A stretch of 10,311 bases of DNA. Source: Lysobacteraceae bacterium UBA6001 (GTDB lineage: Bacteria; Pseudomonadota; Gammaproteobacteria; Xanthomonadales; Xanthomonadaceae). Position 1 is the stretch's first letter; the number at the start of each line of letters is the position of its first letter. Of this stretch, positions 8,290-10,311 are shown piece by piece. The notes under the pieces were generated by a model. It was not told the origin of the DNA, ran no database searches, and worked only from the letters and a program-made list of their open reading frames with translations. The stretch covers positions 1 through 10,311 of the forward strand of contig DJAN01000047.1 of NCBI GenBank assembly GCA_002429615.1. The letters are read 5' to 3'. A program made the position numbers and the translations under genes.

Positions 8290-9285
8290 ATGCCCGTGCC
8301 CGAGCAGTTCAGCGCCTTCCGCATCCACCAGGACGACGGCGGCCACCGCGCCGGGCTGGAATCCATCGGCCTGGGCGACCTCGCCCCGGGCGAGGTGGTG
8401 ATCCGCGCGGCCTGGTCGTCGGTCAACTACAAGGACGCGCTGGCCGGCACCGGCAAGGGCCGCATCCTGCGCCGTTTCCCGCTGGTGGGCGGCATCGACG
8501 TGGCCGGCCACGTGGTGGCCTCCACCGACCCGGCCTACCGCGAGGGCGATGCGGTACTGGCCACCGGCTGCGGCCTCAGCGAGACCCGCGACGGCGGCTA
8601 TGCGCAGTACGTGCGGCTGCCGTCGAGCGCGGTGATCGCGCTGCCCGAGCGCCTGGACCTGCGCGAGGCGATGGTGATCGGTACCGCCGGCTATACCGCG
8701 GCGCTGGCGCTGCTGCGCCTGCGTGACAACCGCCAGGTGCCCGCGATGGGCCCGTTGCTGGTCACCGGTGCGAGCGGCGGCGTGGGGATGCTGGCGATCG
8801 ACATCTTCAGCGGGGCCGGTTTCGAGGTGCATGCGGTCAGCGGCAAGGCCGACCGTGCCGACTTCCTGCGCGGCATCGGCGCCCACGAGGTGCTGGGCCG
8901 CGAGGCGCTGCAGCCCGGCAAACCGCTGGAAACCGCGCGCTATGGCGGCGGCCTGGACAACGTCGGCGGCCCGATGCTGGTCAGCCTGCTGGCGCAGACC
9001 GTGCCCTATGGCAGCGTGGCCTCGGCGGGGCTGGCGGCGTCGGCCGAGCTGGACATGACGGTGATGCCCTTCATCCTGCGCGGCGTGTCGCTGCTGGGCA
9101 TCGGCTCGTCGGGCAGCGCGCGCGACATCCGCGAGGAGGTCTGGGCGCAGCTGGCCGGGCCGTGGCGCCCGCGCCACCTGGACCGGATCTGCACCCGCGA
9201 GGTGGGCCTGGGCGAGCTGCCGGCGGTGTTCGAGGCGATGCTGGCGGGACAGTCGTTCGGCCGCACGGTGGTACGGATCGACTGA
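8290..9285 (+). CDS. acuI: NADPH-dependent acrylyl-CoA reductase family oxidoreductase (AcuI/YhdH-type MDR)
   Basis: A 331-residue medium-chain dehydrogenase/reductase of the YhdH/YhfP/AcuI group, which reduces acrylyl-CoA to propionyl-CoA with NADPH and thereby removes a toxic electrophile. It aligns by eye along its length with E. coli YhdH: SSVNYKDALAGTGKGRILRR (43-62), PLVGGIDVAGHV (64-75), GTAGYTAALAL (131-141), the nucleotide-binding TGASGGVG (159-166), AVSGKADRADFLRGIGAHEV (182-201), VMPFILRGVSLLGI (258-271) and the C-terminal GRTVVRID. The structural-zinc cysteines of alcohol dehydrogenases are absent, as expected for this group. Genuine substrate may differ; the older label is putative quinone oxidoreductase. 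ATG 8290 gives the family start, with only a weak upstream GACGAG. It is divergent from hflK, and no terminator separates it from the response regulator 80 bp downstream. Confidence 0.93.
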   Translation: MPVPEQFSAFRIHQDDGGHRAGLESIGLGDLAPGEVVIRAAWSSVNYKDALAGTGKGRILRRFPLVGGIDVAGHVVASTDPAYREGDAVLATGCGLSETRDGGYAQYVRLPSSAVIALPERLDLREAMVIGTAGYTAALALLRLRDNRQVPAMGPLLVTGASGGVGMLAIDIFSGAGFEVHAVSGKADRADFLRGIGAHEVLGREALQPGKPLETARYGGGLDNVGGPMLVSLLAQTVPYGSVASAGLAASAELDMTVMPFILRGVSLLGIGSSGSARDIREEVWAQLAGPWRPRHLDRICTREVGLGELPAVFEAMLAGQSFGRTVVRID

Positions 9286-9329
9286 GTTCGCCCGCTACCC
9301 GTCCCACCCTCTATCCGACGCCCGCGCAG

Positions 9330-9345
9330 TGGCACTACACTCGCT
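9330..9345 (+). promoter_or_regulatory. candidate sigma-54 promoter (overlaps a sigma-70-like -10) for the PilH-like gene
   Basis: TGGCACTACACTCGCT matches the sigma-54 consensus TGGCACG-N4-TTGCW except at two positions, with exact TGGCAC and the required GG-N10-GC spacing (GG 9331-9332, GC 9343-9344). The start would fall near 9356, inside the GGGGAA ribosome site at 9356-9361, so the leader would be extremely short. TACACT (9336-9341) inside the same stretch could instead be a sigma-70 -10 box, but no matching -35 box is visible. Confidence 0.28.
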
Positions 9346-9365
9346 CGGCACACACGGGGAACCAC

Positions 9366-9752
9366 ATGGCGCGCATCCTGATCGTCGACGATTCGCCTTC
9401 GCAGTTGCTGGGCATCCAGCGCATCGTGGAGAAGCTCGGCCACGAGACCATCACCGCCACCGACGGCGCCGCCGGCGTGGAAGCGGCCAAGGCCTCGCTG
9501 CCGGACCTGGTGCTGATGGACGTGGTGATGCCCAACCTCAACGGTTTCCAGGCCACCCGCACGCTCAAGCGCGAGCCGAGCACGCAGAACATCCCGGTGA
9601 TTCTGGTGACCACCAAGGACCAGGACACCGACCGCATGTGGGGCATGCGCCAGGGCGCGCGCGCCTACATCACCAAGCCGTTCTCCGAGGACGAGCTGTC
9701 CGAAGTGATCGAGCGCATCTTCAGCCGCGCCGACGACAGCCCGGTCGGCTGA
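9366..9752 (+). CDS. pilH: PilH-like single-domain response regulator (CheY-type)
   Basis: A 128-residue stand-alone receiver domain. The phosphorylation residues are all present: Asp8 and Asp9 (IVDDS), the phospho-acceptor Asp52 (VLMDVVMP), Thr82/Thr83 (VTTKDQDTDR) and Lys104 (ITKPF). MARILIVDDSPSQ, the NGFQATR stretch (59-65) and VTTKDQDTDRMWGMRQGARA (81-100) are close in wording to Pseudomonas PilH, the regulator of the Chp system that controls type IV pilus retraction. No pilG, pilI, pilJ or chpA gene is alongside, so the exact role rests on similarity alone. GGGGA (9356-9360) lies 5 bases before the ATG. It is preceded by a candidate sigma-54 site and followed 19 bp after its stop by a strong terminator, so it could be a single-gene unit or be co-transcribed with the reductase gene upstream. 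Confidence 0.85.
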   Translation: MARILIVDDSPSQLLGIQRIVEKLGHETITATDGAAGVEAAKASLPDLVLMDVVMPNLNGFQATRTLKREPSTQNIPVILVTTKDQDTDRMWGMRQGARAYITKPFSEDELSEVIERIFSRADDSPVG

Positions 9753-9771
9753 GCGCCCACGCCGGAACATG

Positions 9772-9800
9772 AAAAGGCGCCGCTTCCGCGGCGCCTTTTT
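9772..9800. terminator. bidirectional terminator between pilH-like gene and cbpA-like gene
   Basis: AAAAGGCGCCGC (9772-9783) pairs perfectly with GCGGCGCCTTTT (9788-9799) around TTCC, 12 bp of stem. TTTTT follows on the plus strand and TTTT on the minus strand. It sits between convergent genes and should end both transcripts. Confidence 0.93.
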
Positions 9801-9820
9801 CGTTCCTGCGGCGTGCGTGC

Positions 9821-10311
9821 CTAGACGCTTTCGCCAAACGCCTTGGCGAGGTTGCGATAGGCCTTCTTCTGCGCCTCGTCGGTGGGCGCCGGCGCCAGGA
9901 TCTCCAGCTCGACGATCTGGTCACCCGGCGGCGTCCCCGGCAGGCCACGCCCGCGCAGCCGCAGTTTGCGCCCGGCATCGGATTCGGCCGGAATCTTCAG
10001 CTCGACCTCACCCCCCAACGTCGGCACGCCGATGGTGGTGCCCAGCGCCGCCTGCCATGGGGTGACCTGCAACGTGTAGAGGATGTTGCGGCCATCGACC
10101 TCGAACTGCGGGTGCGCCGCATATTCGATCTCCAGCAGCAGGTTGCCGCCGTTGCTGCCCTGCCCGCCGAGCCGGATCACCTGGCCCGGCGCCACGCCCT
10201 TGGGCACGCGCACGTCCAGCTGCCGGCCATTGACGGTGATGCGCACACTGTCACCGGCATGCACCGCTTCCAGCGGCACCGCCAGCTTGGCGCGGGTATC
10301 GCCGCGCGGCT
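9821..10311 (-). CDS. cbpA: CbpA-type DnaJ co-chaperone, C-terminal fragment
   Basis: The last 163 codons of a gene that runs off the right edge. The visible part is the DnaJ C-terminal substrate-binding region: VPLEAVHAGDSVRITVNGRQ, LDVRVPKGVAPGQVIRLGGQG, GGNLLLEIEYAAHPQFEVDG, LYTLQVTPWQAALGTTIGVP, TLGGEVELKIPAESDAG and KLRLRGRGLPG. These are the repeated beta-barrel domains CTD1 and CTD2 of class B Hsp40 proteins. The fragment has no cysteine, so the zinc-finger domain of true DnaJ would have to lie upstream if present; the wording favours the CbpA/curved-DNA-binding type. CbpA works with DnaK as a co-chaperone and can bind curved DNA. The J domain and the Gly/Phe linker are outside the window. 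The frame reads through a GTG at 10279, which is an internal valine and not the start. Confidence 0.9.
   Translation of the reverse strand, partial: PRGDTRAKLAVPLEAVHAGDSVRITVNGRQLDVRVPKGVAPGQVIRLGGQGSNGGNLLLEIEYAAHPQFEVDGRNILYTLQVTPWQAALGTTIGVPTLGGEVELKIPAESDAGRKLRLRGRGLPGTPPGDQIVELEILAPAPTDEAQKKAYRNLAKAFGESV

Overview
The window reads as a stretch of core chromosome from a high-GC gammaproteobacterium, most likely a member of the Xanthomonadaceae (Stenotrophomonas, Pseudoxanthomonas or Luteimonas-like). This rests on the strongly G/C-biased third codon positions in every gene and on the xanthomonad-like wording of the PilH-like regulator, the S41 peptidase N-terminus and the CbpA/DnaJ C-terminal domain. 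Genus cannot be settled by reading alone. I see no transposase, integrase, phage gene, tRNA, rRNA or CRISPR array.

Left part (1-3416): the N-terminal end of an exported S41-family peptidase runs off the left edge on the minus strand. Divergent from it is a cytoplasmic ThuA-domain protein, followed by a small YbaA-like DUF1428 protein. A LysR-type regulator faces the DUF1428 gene tail to tail. Divergent from the regulator is an unrecognised small membrane protein, closed by a bidirectional terminator shared with purA.

Centre (3439-8145): purA, hflC and hflK lie on the minus strand, matching the enterobacterial hflK-hflC-yjeT-purA neighbourhood. The order is broken by an acyltransferase-3 membrane enzyme on the opposite strand, sitting where yjeT (DUF2065) would be. 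It has its own promoter-like sequence and is bounded by two terminator-like hairpins, so purA is probably uncoupled from hflKC. HflK and HflC overlap by 4 bp and form the membrane complex that modulates the FtsH protease.

Right part (8290-10311): divergent from hflK is an AcuI/YhdH-type acrylyl-CoA reductase. It is followed by a stand-alone PilH-like CheY-type response regulator with a sigma-54-like site directly upstream and a strong terminator directly downstream. Facing it is the C-terminal end of a CbpA-type DnaJ co-chaperone, cut by the right edge.

Most of the window is ordinary. The points most worth a second look are the acyltransferase gene interrupting the hflKC-purA neighbourhood, the unrecognised membrane protein beside the LysR regulator, and the promoter region of the orphan pilH-like gene. 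I found no convincing undescribed multi-gene system.
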